Shown here: positions 1 through 5,172 of the stretch, piece after piece
Layout: each line of letters opens with the position of its first letter
Numbering within the stretch: position 1 is the first letter of the stretch
DNA from: Candidatus Pacearchaeota archaeon
GTDB taxonomy: Archaea > Nanoarchaeota > Nanoarchaeia > Pacearchaeales > GW2011-AR1
Length of the DNA stretch: 7,261 nt
NCBI GenBank assembly: GCA_002686195.1
Contig: NZAS01000044.1
Location: 1 to 7,261, forward strand
Reading direction: 5' to 3'
The notes under the pieces: generated by a model
What the model was told of the DNA's origin: nothing
What the model saw: the letters and a program-made list of their open reading frames with translations, nothing else
Databases searched by the model: none
Position numbers and translations under genes: made by a program

Positions 1-1
1 T

Positions 2-1639
2 TATGGATACACAAGTGGACTTGCCAAAAATGATTCACACTTTTCATCCGTAGTAGATGAAACAAAGATGAAAGTTCCAAATATGGGTCCAAGTGGTCGG
101 TCATCTAATAAAGTAAGAATTGAAGCAGATAAATTGTTAGATAGTGTAACCTCAGGTAATCCAGTATTAGAGTTTGGTTCGAGTATTACAATTCCTGCAT
201 ATGATAAGGCAGCAGTAGATTCTAATAAACTTGGTGTATTCTTTTCACCGTCTGCGGCTATCGATGAAGATATTATTCTGTCAATGCCAGGTATTGATTT
301 TGACCAATATATTGGAGATCCACGGGATCAATATAATGAAGAGTATTTATCACTAAGAGTTGCAAGAAATCTATATTGGAAAAAATATTCGGGACCAAAT
401 AATTTTTGGGATTATTTGAGATTATTAAAATATTATGATAGTTCATTATATAGACAAGTTAGAAGTTTAATTCCCGCTCGTGCAAATGCAAAAATTGGTA
501 TTTTAATAGAACCAACTATTCTTGAACGAGATAAGATTATAATCGGTAAGAAACCTACGTTTGAACCACAACACCATACAACGTTTATTGAAACAATGGG
601 GTATATTTCTGAAAGTGGAGATTTTACACCATTAGAAAGTGATATGAGTTATAGTAATCCGTATGGGTTAAAGGCAGGTAAACAAGAAACTGGGTCATAT
701 ACATCGGCGTCTGCTGACTATACACCATTAGAAAGTGATATGAGTTATAGTAATCCATATGGTTTAAAGGCAGGCAGACAAGAAACTGGGTCATATGTAT
801 CTTCATCTGGTGAATATCTACCATTAGAAACTTTGGTGGGAATTAATTTCACGAATCCATTTAGATTACAATCACATACTCGATCAACTGGATCAGTAGT
901 ATCAGCATCTTCTGAGTATCCAACTTATGAAACTTTAGTTGGTATAAATCTTACTAATGAATTTAGATTACAATCACATACTCAAGAAAGTGGTTCAGTT
1001 GTATCTGCTTCTGCTAGATATAATGATATTAATATTATATCTAATTTGAATATATATGATCCATACGGATTAGATCCAATGCTACAGATAACAGGGTCTA
1101 CATTCTCTATGACTTCAGCATTTGAATCATTAGAAGCACCAAGTTATACTCTTGCCCAATTAGCAGCAGAATCTGGTTCATTTGTATTAAAACATATTTT
1201 GGAAAGACCATCATTATATCAAATAGGTGATATTGATTATACTGGATGGTATGGAGAAGATTATAATAACGCAACTATCCAACAAGGTAGTGAAGCATCT
1301 ATATTTTTAGAAGTTGTACAACCAATAATACAAACAAATGTACAATCAGATTTTAATGTAGAAATAGAATATTTTTATTCATCTTCATTAAGTGCTTCAT
1401 TGGGTTTATATTATTCATCAAGTTTTGTGAATACAGATTTAGATACTGCAACAACTTATGTGTCAACTGGACCGGAGAATTTGTTTTATGTTGGATGTGA
1501 ACAAACAGATGATTCTACTGTTACAAATACTGGAAATACTTATGATAACCAATCACCCGCAGTAGAAGTAACTATTACATCACCAACAACATTGGTAACT
1601 ACATCTGATCCAGATACTCCATTAGATGTTGTACCATAA
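2..1639 (+). CDS. Large repeat-containing virion structural protein, 5'-truncated
   Basis: The reading frame is open from the first bases of the window, and the first ATG (68) has no ribosome binding site before it. I therefore read this as the last 545 codons of a gene that begins upstream, not as a 523-aa protein starting at 68. Three parts are visible. An N-terminal part ends in a compact aromatic/basic block at nt 404-535 (FWDYLRLLKYYDSSLY, then IPARAN and ILERDK). From memory, similar FYDNSL..PARA..G..I...LLER blocks occur in large structural proteins of marine and gut tailed phages. Next come five to six tandem repeats of 32-34 residues (nt 611-1189), each ending in (T/S)GSxxS. The C-terminal part is Ser/Thr/Tyr-rich and acidic, with strand-like alternation, ending in PDTPLDVVP. 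I see no catalytic motif or membrane segment. It is the first gene of a same-strand structural cluster, 114 nt before the next. A tail, fibre or baseplate role is inference; the coding call is secure. Confidence 0.85.
   Translation, partial: YGYTSGLAKNDSHFSSVVDETKMKVPNMGPSGRSSNKVRIEADKLLDSVTSGNPVLEFGSSITIPAYDKAAVDSNKLGVFFSPSAAIDEDIILSMPGIDFDQYIGDPRDQYNEEYLSLRVARNLYWKKYSGPNNFWDYLRLLKYYDSSLYRQVRSLIPARANAKIGILIEPTILERDKIIIGKKPTFEPQHHTTFIETMGYISESGDFTPLESDMSYSNPYGLKAGKQETGSYTSASADYTPLESDMSYSNPYGLKAGRQETGSYVSSSGEYLPLETLVGINFTNPFRLQSHTRSTGSVVSASSEYPTYETLVGINLTNEFRLQSHTQESGSVVSASARYNDINIISNLNIYDPYGLDPMLQITGSTFSMTSAFESLEAPSYTLAQLAAESGSFVLKHILERPSLYQIGDIDYTGWYGEDYNNATIQQGSEASIFLEVVQPIIQTNVQSDFNVEIEYFYSSSLSASLGLYYSSSFVNTDLDTATTYVSTGPENLFYVGCEQTDDSTVTNTGNTYDNQSPAVEVTITSPTTLVTTSDPDTPLDVVP
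611..1189 (+). repeat. In-gene tandem repeats, 96-102 bp (32-34 aa) units
   Basis: Units are 611-706, 707-802, 803-904, 905-1006 and 1007-1108, with a decayed sixth at 1109-1189. Each unit opens with a [SA]-x-[FY] stretch, has a central Asn/Pro/aromatic-Gly/Arg-Leu segment (NPYGLKAG, NPFRLQSH or DPYGLDPM) and closes with [TS]GS[YVT]xS. Units 1 and 2 are nearly identical in DNA as well as protein (shared TPLESDMSYSNPYGLKAG). Units 3 and 4 form a second closely matched pair (ETLVGIN, FRLQSHT). Unit 5 is divergent. This pairwise pattern suggests two separate duplication events, the 1/2 pair being the younger because its third-position bases are also mostly kept. All units are in frame and the reading frame is intact. 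Confidence 0.85.
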
Positions 1640-1657
1640 AATGTTAAAAAATAAAAA

Positions 1658-1677
1658 AATGATATATTTATAAGTGA
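1658..1677 (+). repeat. Intergenic 20-mer shared with 5139-5158
   Basis: The consensus AATGAYATATTTATAWGTRA is matched here and at 5139-5158, with 17 of 20 positions identical. Both copies sit in the two longest intergenic gaps (1640-1753 and 5110-5172), each ahead of the first gene of a paralogous gene set. The core TATTTATA is the reverse complement of TATAAATA, the T4-type late-promoter octamer, so its orientation is wrong for the downstream gene. This copy lies about 77 nt before the next start codon. The rest of the 114-nt gap is A/T-rich, and I see no terminator hairpin in it. The match is real but the window is AT-rich, so a regulatory role is only a suggestion. Confidence 0.35.
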
Positions 1678-1753
1678 AGAATAACAAGTTTTAGTATATT
1701 TGATCTTATAAAATTTAAAAAAATCCGAAAATTATTATTAAGGAGAAAAACAA

Positions 1754-2677
1754 ATGGGATATTTAAATAATTCAAGCAGAATATTGGACGCTATTTTGAC
1801 AAAGAAAGGTCGAGAACTTCTGTCAACTGGTGGTAATTTTACAGTTACCAAATTTGCATTAGGAGATGATGAGATAGATTACTCCTTATGGGATGCATCT
1901 CATACACAAGGAACGGATTATTATGGTGCTGTAATTGATAATTTACCTGCACTTGAACCATTTAATGATCCATCCGAGATTATGAAATATAAACTCGTTT
2001 CAAGGTCAGAAGGTGTTCAGGCAATGGCTAAATTACAGGATGAAGCAAATAATACTCACGCATTAGCACTTGGGGATGTTACGACTGATGGTCAAACCAC
2101 TACGGGTGGATTAACTTTTGTTGATGTAGCCAATGAAAATAATTGGTTTGCAGTATTAGATTCAACTGGAGCAGATACAACTTATAAGTTAGGATCAATG
2201 ACAGCATTTGGAATAAGTCATTTGGCCAATGGAAACTATACCAATGATTATGGCGGAGGCCCTTTATCAATTTTCGGTGATACAGGATACGCAGATGAAA
2301 CATACACAGTAACTATATTAGATACAAGTGTGGCTGTATTAGCTCCAGAATCAACAACTGCTCTAGATGGTGATCCTGCATATCCAATCGTTCGATCACA
2401 CAGTGAACCAGCACAGATTTTATGGCTTCCGTTTGTACAGTCACCACAACATCTTTCACAAACATTATCTGGATGTTCTCGTAAAACGGCAGGCGGAGTT
2501 CTTACAGGAGCCGGAGCCGGTGTAAATGGACCGAATGCTCTTGGAACTGATTTTGCTTGTTATTGTAAACGACTTACTTCAGGTAATTCACCAGCTAAGA
2601 CTTCTATTATTATTACTGGTGAATCGTCAGGAGCTGTATTTGAATATGAAGTTGTGGTTAGATATTCATCTTCATAG
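1754..2677 (+). CDS. Modular virion protein, KFALGDDEIDY family, paralogue 1 (full architecture)
   Basis: This 307-aa protein has a strong ribosome binding site AAGGAG (1740-1745), 8 nt before the ATG. Residues 1-90 form the module shared with the next three genes: MG[YF][LI]N, LTKKGRE, then KFALGDDEIDYSLWD (33-47), DYYGAVID and an EIMKYKL block. The middle (about 95-240) is specific to this protein and Gly/Thr/Asp-rich, with a strand-like YTVTILDTSVAVLAP segment. The end (about 272-304) is a second shared module: CKRLTSGNSP, then TSIIITGESSGAVFEYEVVV. Three Cys (241, 269, 271) occur only in this paralogue. There is no signal peptide, membrane segment or catalytic motif. A conserved amino end on a variable body and a conserved beta-rich tail suggests a virion component with a common docking part, but which part of the particle it belongs to cannot be told. 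I have no established family name for it. Confidence 0.85.
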   Translation: MGYLNNSSRILDAILTKKGRELLSTGGNFTVTKFALGDDEIDYSLWDASHTQGTDYYGAVIDNLPALEPFNDPSEIMKYKLVSRSEGVQAMAKLQDEANNTHALALGDVTTDGQTTTGGLTFVDVANENNWFAVLDSTGADTTYKLGSMTAFGISHLANGNYTNDYGGGPLSIFGDTGYADETYTVTILDTSVAVLAPESTTALDGDPAYPIVRSHSEPAQILWLPFVQSPQHLSQTLSGCSRKTAGGVLTGAGAGVNGPNALGTDFACYCKRLTSGNSPAKTSIIITGESSGAVFEYEVVVRYSSS

Positions 2678-2725
2678 AGTTTAATACAATTTAGATTAAA
2701 GATATAAATAAGGACACTTTAAAAT

Positions 2726-3418
2726 ATGGGATTTATAAATAATACCTCTTACATATTAAATGCAGTGTTAACTAAAAAAGGTAGAGAATATCTTGCAAAA
2801 AGTAGTGGTAATTTTAATATTACAAAATTTGCATTATCAGATGATGAGATAGATTACACTTTATGGGACGAGGCACATCCATTGGGAACTGATTATTATG
2901 GTGCTGTATTAGAAAGTACTCCAATGATTGAATCAAATGTTGATCCAGAAGTGTCAATGAAATATAAATTAATTACTTTACCTGAAGGAACTATGGCATT
3001 ACCATATATAGATAATGTTACTCAAGTTGTGGGTGGTAATAAATTAAAATCGACATTAAATGATAGTGGTTGGCTGATGACAGATTTTACTCTTAATCCT
3101 GCAACCATTGGAGCAGACGGAGCATTTGACGGAGAAAAATATAGTTGGTTATTATTAAATAATAATGTAGTTGAAATTAGACCAGGTTCAATTCCAGCAG
3201 AAGGAACTTTTGATGATCTCCCTACTACGGGAGCAATTTATGGTGAGGAAAGCGGTAGGTTAAGTAAGAAAATAGTATCAAAAGTGGCCACAATACGGGC
3301 AAAACAAATGATTTTTGATAGAGAAACATCTATTATTGTAACAGGTCAACAATCTGGAGCAATTTATGTTATTAGAGTTCAAGTGGCATACCAAGACGAG
3401 AGGACGTCACCGGCATAG
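2726..3418 (+). CDS. Modular virion protein, KFALGDDEIDY family, paralogue 2 (full architecture)
   Basis: This 230-aa protein starts 49 nt after paralogue 1; AAGGA at 2710-2714 lies 11 nt before the ATG, a slightly long spacing. The shared N-module is clear (MGFINN, LTKKGRE, KFALSDDEIDYTLWD at 34-48, GTDYYGAV, MKYKL). It is closest to paralogue 1, with which it alone shares GTDYYGAV and MKYKL. The G to S change in ALSDDE is the only departure from ALGDDE among the four copies. The middle is shorter than in paralogue 1 and unrelated in detail, although YSWLLLNNNVVEIRPG aligns with the strand-like YTVTILDTSVAVLAP there. The C-module is at about 191-222 (RAKQM, then TSIIVTGQQSGAIYVIRVQV). The gene is intact, without Cys. 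A virion structural role is inferred from context and paralogy. Confidence 0.85.
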   Translation: MGFINNTSYILNAVLTKKGREYLAKSSGNFNITKFALSDDEIDYTLWDEAHPLGTDYYGAVLESTPMIESNVDPEVSMKYKLITLPEGTMALPYIDNVTQVVGGNKLKSTLNDSGWLMTDFTLNPATIGADGAFDGEKYSWLLLNNNVVEIRPGSIPAEGTFDDLPTTGAIYGEESGRLSKKIVSKVATIRAKQMIFDRETSIIVTGQQSGAIYVIRVQVAYQDERTSPA

Positions 3419-3420
3419 GA
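3417..3420 (+). promoter_or_regulatory. Ribosome binding site that fixes the start of paralogue 3
   Basis: AGGA overlaps the TAG stop of the preceding gene and lies 5 nt before ATG 3426. An earlier in-frame ATG at 3366 would add 20 residues that are simply out-of-frame sequence of the preceding gene's end. The start at 3426 gives the family-typical MGFIN opening seen in all paralogues, so 3426 is chosen. The overlap suggests translational coupling between the two genes. Confidence 0.75.
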
Positions 3421-3425
3421 AGATT

Positions 3426-3755
3426 ATGGGATTTATAAATAAAGATACAGCAACTGTAGATGCAGTACTTACAATAAAAGGACGAGAACATTTAAGAAAG
3501 GCAGTATATGGTGAAAATAAAAATGGTGAGCATGTAATTACAAAATTTGCACTTGGTGATGATGAAATAGATTATAGTTTGTGGGATATGACTCCCAGTG
3601 GTTCAAATTTTGTAAGACCATATGGGGCTGTAATTGACAACCAACCCATGACAGAAGCAATAGTTACTGATAATGAAATTATGAATTCTTTTTTAGTTAA
3701 ACGAGGAGCAATATATTTTGCAGATCCTGAAGTACCTGAGTTACACAACAAGTAA
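3426..3755 (+). CDS. Minimal KFALGDDEIDY-family protein, paralogue 3 (N-module only)
   Basis: This 109-aa protein consists almost entirely of the shared N-module: MGFINKDTATVDAVLTIKGRE, then KFALGDDEIDYSLWD (40-54), PYGAVIDNQP and NEIMNSFL. It then stops after a short tail (YFADPEVPELHNK). It lacks both the middle region and the C-module of paralogues 1 and 2. It is closest to paralogue 4, sharing a 37-nt identical DNA stretch and the EIMNSF block, and a longer loop before ITKFALG. It lies 7 nt after paralogue 2 and 10 nt before paralogue 4, so the genes are probably translated together. It may be a real single-domain protein (for example a cap or spacer using the same docking surface) or a truncated duplicate. 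The good ribosome binding site and intact frame favour a live gene. Confidence 0.8.
   Translation: MGFINKDTATVDAVLTIKGREHLRKAVYGENKNGEHVITKFALGDDEIDYSLWDMTPSGSNFVRPYGAVIDNQPMTEAIVTDNEIMNSFLVKRGAIYFADPEVPELHNK
3532..3568 (+). repeat. 37-nt perfect direct repeat with 3869-3905
   Basis: The 37 bases here are identical to 3869-3905. They encode the VITKFALGDDEI core of the N-modules of paralogues 3 and 4. The copies are 337 nt apart, about one gene length. Paralogues 1 and 2 encode the same residues with several synonymous differences, so this identity marks a recent duplication or gene conversion between 3 and 4, and is also a substrate for recombination that would delete one copy. Confidence 0.85.
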
Positions 3756-3765
3756 GGACTGAAAA

Positions 3766-4320
3766 ATGGGATATTTAAATAAAACAACTCAAACTGTAAC
3801 AGCACATTTTACCAAAAGGGGACGAGAGATTTTAGTAAATGCATTATCTGGAGCAGTTAATAATTCGTATGTAATTACAAAATTTGCACTTGGTGATGAT
3901 GAAATTGATTATGGTTTATGGGATTCAACACAACCATCAAATCTACAAGGAAGAATTATAGAGAATATGCCTTTACTTGAATCATTTGTAAATCAAAAGG
4001 AGATTATGAATTCGTTTATAATTGATCCTCCTGAAATTCCTCAAGGATCGATGATTTCAAATGTACAGACTACGATTGAACTTAGTGGTGAAAATGATAT
4101 TGTTGATATAATTCCATTTACAGAAAATCATGGTAATGTAGAACAATATGAATTTTTTGTTGAACAAGATAATTTATTTGAGATGTATAATCCGTTCACA
4201 CAACCATTTGCAAATTTTACTATGGTAAGGGACGTAGGAAAACCACCACTATCAAGTTTTATTATGAGTACTGGTAGTAAACCAGAAGCAGATTTTGTTA
4301 TGGATGGTGGAGTAAAATAG
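3766..4320 (+). CDS. KFALGDDEIDY-family protein, paralogue 4 (N-module plus middle, C-module missing)
   Basis: This 184-aa protein has AAGGA (3754-3758) overlapping the previous stop codon, 7 nt before the ATG. The N-module is complete (MGYLNKTTQTV, FTKRGREIL, KFALGDDEIDYGLWD at 39-53, IIENMPLLESF, EIMNSFI). A middle segment follows, with TTIELSGENDIVDIIPF (102-118) aligning with the strand-like segments of paralogues 1 and 2, then an aromatic, acidic stretch (120-145). Residues 146-184 are three ~13-residue pieces of similar shape (QPFANFTM, KPPLSSFIM, KPEADFVM). The last, PEADF (173-177), resembles the opening strand of a PKD domain, and the next gene encodes a PKD domain that lacks this strand. 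The family C-module is absent here but occurs as a separate gene at 4792. I read this as the first piece of a split modular protein; its function is inferred to be virion structural. Confidence 0.8.
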   Translation: MGYLNKTTQTVTAHFTKRGREILVNALSGAVNNSYVITKFALGDDEIDYGLWDSTQPSNLQGRIIENMPLLESFVNQKEIMNSFIIDPPEIPQGSMISNVQTTIELSGENDIVDIIPFTENHGNVEQYEFFVEQDNLFEMYNPFTQPFANFTMVRDVGKPPLSSFIMSTGSKPEADFVMDGGVK

Positions 4321-4333
4321 ATAAGTATAATAT

Positions 4334-4340
4334 AAAGGAG
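4334..4340 (+). promoter_or_regulatory. Strong ribosome binding site at the PKD gene boundary
   Basis: AAAGGAG lies 8 nt before ATG 4349. The site matters because it shows that the PKD piece has its own translation start. Simple frameshifting from the upstream gene cannot join the two: the PKD frame carries stop codons at 4322-4324 and 4328-4330, before its ATG. Confidence 0.7.
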
Positions 4341-4348
4341 AAATAAAA

Positions 4349-4774
4349 ATGGCAAAAATTGAAGGAATAGTTCCTTTTACAGTAAATTTTACTGATAAAT
4401 CTGTTGGTGATAATTTAACTTACAGTTGGGATTTTGGAGATGGTGGATTTTCGGAGGGTCAAAGTCCAACTTATACTTATAATTCTATTGGGGAGTATAA
4501 AGTTCAGTTGACCGTGACTAATGGTTATGGTTCGAATAGTGCATCTAATACTGTTATGGTAAATAAGGAAGATACGAAAGGTGATGATAAAGAAGGAAAC
4601 GGAAATGGTAAAAATGGTAAAAATGGTGGAAACGGTAAAAAAGGTGGAAACGGTAAAAATGGCGGAAACGGTAAAGGTGGAAACGGAAACGGTAAAGGTG
4701 GAAACGGAAATGGTAAAGGCGGAAATGGAAATGGATATAAAGGAAACGGAAACGGTAAAGGCGGAAATAAATAA
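4349..4774 (+). CDS. PKD (Ig-like) domain protein with Gly/Asn/Lys-rich tail
   Basis: This 141-aa protein has a recognisable PKD domain at residues 6-72: GIVPFTVNFTDKS, the hallmark SWDFGDG (26-32), then PTYTYNSIGEYKVQLTVTN ending in NTVMV. PKD domains are extracellular or surface-exposed beta-sandwiches, widespread in adhesins, chitinases and phage tail proteins. The domain begins at what is normally its second strand; the usual opening (P-x-ADF) is missing but is present at the end of the preceding gene. After an acidic linker (KEDTKGDDKE), residues 83-141 are almost only Gly, Asn and Lys, a flexible basic spacer. There is no signal peptide, as expected for a virion protein assembled in the cytoplasm. 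It lies 28 nt after paralogue 4 and 17 nt before the C-module gene. A host-surface or polysaccharide contact role is possible but unproven. Confidence 0.85.
   Translation: MAKIEGIVPFTVNFTDKSVGDNLTYSWDFGDGGFSEGQSPTYTYNSIGEYKVQLTVTNGYGSNSASNTVMVNKEDTKGDDKEGNGNGKNGKNGGNGKKGGNGKNGGNGKGGNGNGKGGNGNGKGGNGNGYKGNGNGKGGNK
4595..4771 (+). repeat. Low-complexity GGAAACGGTAAA-type repeat encoding Gly/Asn/Lys
   Basis: This is an imperfect short-period repeat made of GGAAAC, GGTAAA and GGTGGA-like hexamers and their combinations. All units keep a multiple of three, so the frame stays open. At residues 87-111 Gly falls at every third position for nine consecutive occurrences, giving a short collagen-like Gly-X-Y run, but without proline. 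After that the pattern breaks to NGNGKGG units. Such DNA is prone to slippage, so unit number may vary between relatives. It is richer in G than the rest of the window. Confidence 0.8.
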
Positions 4775-4778
4775 TGGA

Positions 4779-4784
4779 AAGGTG
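4779..4784 (+). promoter_or_regulatory. Ribosome binding site of the C-module gene
   Basis: AAGGTG, 7 nt before ATG 4792, gives this small gene its own start. An in-frame TAG at 4786-4788 rules out any longer in-frame extension upstream and also rules out frameshift fusion with the Gly-rich gene near its end. Confidence 0.55.
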
Positions 4785-4791
4785 TTAGATT

Positions 4792-5109
4792 ATGTTATCA
4801 GCAAATCAAATTCCAAAGGATGGTTATGGTAAAGAAAGTACTATATATGGGCCTGGAGTTCGTTTAAAGGCAAAAAATTTAACAACTGCAAGATCTACTA
4901 CTTTAAAAATAACTGGTATGGATAGTGGAGCAGTGTGGTATGTAAATGTTCTTGTAAAGACTGGTAAAAAGGCAATGTTTGCACCACCAGCCATTACACC
5001 ACCCATTATTTCACCAGATACTAAAAAGAAAGAACAAGAAAAAGAACAAGAAAAAGAACAAAAAAAAGAACAAGATAAGGAACAAGATAAAGAACAAGAT
5101 AAAAAGTAG
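4792..5109 (+). CDS. Free-standing C-module of the KFALGDDEIDY family with Lys/Glu/Gln tail
   Basis: This 105-aa protein has residues 24-56 (RLKAKNLTTARSTTLKITGMDSGAVWYVNVLVK, read in parts) that align with the last ~35 residues of paralogues 1 and 2. The shared pattern is a K-x-[LM] lead, T-x-[IL]-x-[IV]TG-x-x-SGA[VI] and then alternating V residues. The N-module is absent, so this is the C-terminal half of that family as an independent gene, separated from the nearest N-module gene (paralogue 4) by the PKD gene. After the module comes a Pro-rich hinge (FAPPAITPPIISPD), then a highly charged tail of six KEQ[EDK] units, probably helical or disordered. Neither tail occurs in paralogues 1 and 2, whose C-module ends the protein. 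It may assemble in trans with paralogue 4. A dead remnant is possible, but the ribosome binding site, intact frame and added tail argue for expression. Confidence 0.75.
   Translation: MLSANQIPKDGYGKESTIYGPGVRLKAKNLTTARSTTLKITGMDSGAVWYVNVLVKTGKKAMFAPPAITPPIISPDTKKKEQEKEQEKEQKKEQDKEQDKEQDKK
5029..5100 (+). repeat. Six 12-bp tandem repeats encoding KEQE/KEQD
   Basis: Six consecutive units of the type AAAGAACAAGAW run at 5029-5040, 5041-5052, 5053-5064, 5065-5076, 5077-5088 and 5089-5100, directly before the AAAAAG and stop codon. Units 1-2 are identical (KEQE), unit 3 is a one-base variant (KEQK), and units 4-6 read KEQD. The 12-bp period keeps the frame. The split into an E-type and a D-type block indicates stepwise expansion; copy number is likely variable. 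Confidence 0.9.
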
Positions 5110-5138
5110 ATCGGAAATAAAAATTAATGATTTTAAAC

Positions 5139-5158
5139 AATGACATATTTATATGTAA
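5139..5158 (+). repeat. Intergenic 20-mer (second copy) with a 14-bp inverted repeat
   Basis: This matches 1658-1677 at 17 of 20 positions. In this copy the core forms ACATAT-TT-ATATGT (5143... arms 5144-neighbouring, spanning 5143-5156), two 6-bp arms around TT; the first copy lacks the perfect symmetry. It ends just before the AAGGAG ribosome binding site (5160-5165) of the 369-aa gene. It could be a promoter element, a protein-binding site or a weak RNA hairpin ahead of that site. The rest of the 63-nt gap is A/T-rich with no terminator. Confidence 0.35.
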
Positions 5159-5172
5159 TAAGGAGATAAACA

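Noticed and set aside
68..70. ATG at 68 as the start of the first gene
   Set aside because: The same frame is open back to base 2 with no stop and there is no ribosome binding site before 68, so the gene most likely begins upstream of the window.
624..824. Minus-strand reading frames (here and at 2100-2303, 3572-3805, 4128-4355, 4824-5006, 5370-5576)
   Set aside because: All lie opposite well-supported genes, lack recognisable protein motifs, and the one at 624-824 only mirrors the tandem repeat.
611..1108. CRISPR array or diversity-generating retroelement template
   Set aside because: The repeats are in-frame protein repeats with no unique spacers between short identical repeats, and no reverse transcriptase or adenine-variable template/target pair is visible.
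1640..1753. Rho-independent terminator in the longest intergenic gap
   Set aside because: There are A-rich and short T runs but no GC-containing stem followed by a T tract on the + strand.
2703..2710. TATAAATA as a T4-type late promoter for paralogue 2
   Set aside because: The same octamer also occurs inside coding sequence at 2734-2741 and 3434-3441, as expected by chance in such AT-rich DNA. Transcription from 2703-2710 would also start too late to include the AAGGA site at 2710-2714.
3366..3425. Upstream ATG 3366 as the start of paralogue 3
   Set aside because: It lies inside the preceding gene in another frame, adds residues without family similarity, and 3426 has a good ribosome binding site and the family-typical MGFIN opening.
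4326..4331. TATAAT as a -10 promoter box for the PKD gene
   Set aside because: It is only 3 nt before the ribosome binding site, so a transcript from it would lose that site, and I see no convincing -35 box at the right distance.
4318..4351. Programmed frameshift joining the 184-aa gene to the PKD gene
   Set aside because: The PKD frame has stops at 4322-4324 and 4328-4330 ahead of its ATG, and no slippery heptamer with a following structure is evident; separate starts explain the data better.
4581..4832. Overlapping 83-aa reading frame rich in Met/Val/Lys/Glu/Thr
   Set aside because: It is the out-of-frame reading of the Gly/Asn/Lys repeat and has no ribosome binding site; the repeat DNA simply lacks stops in that frame.
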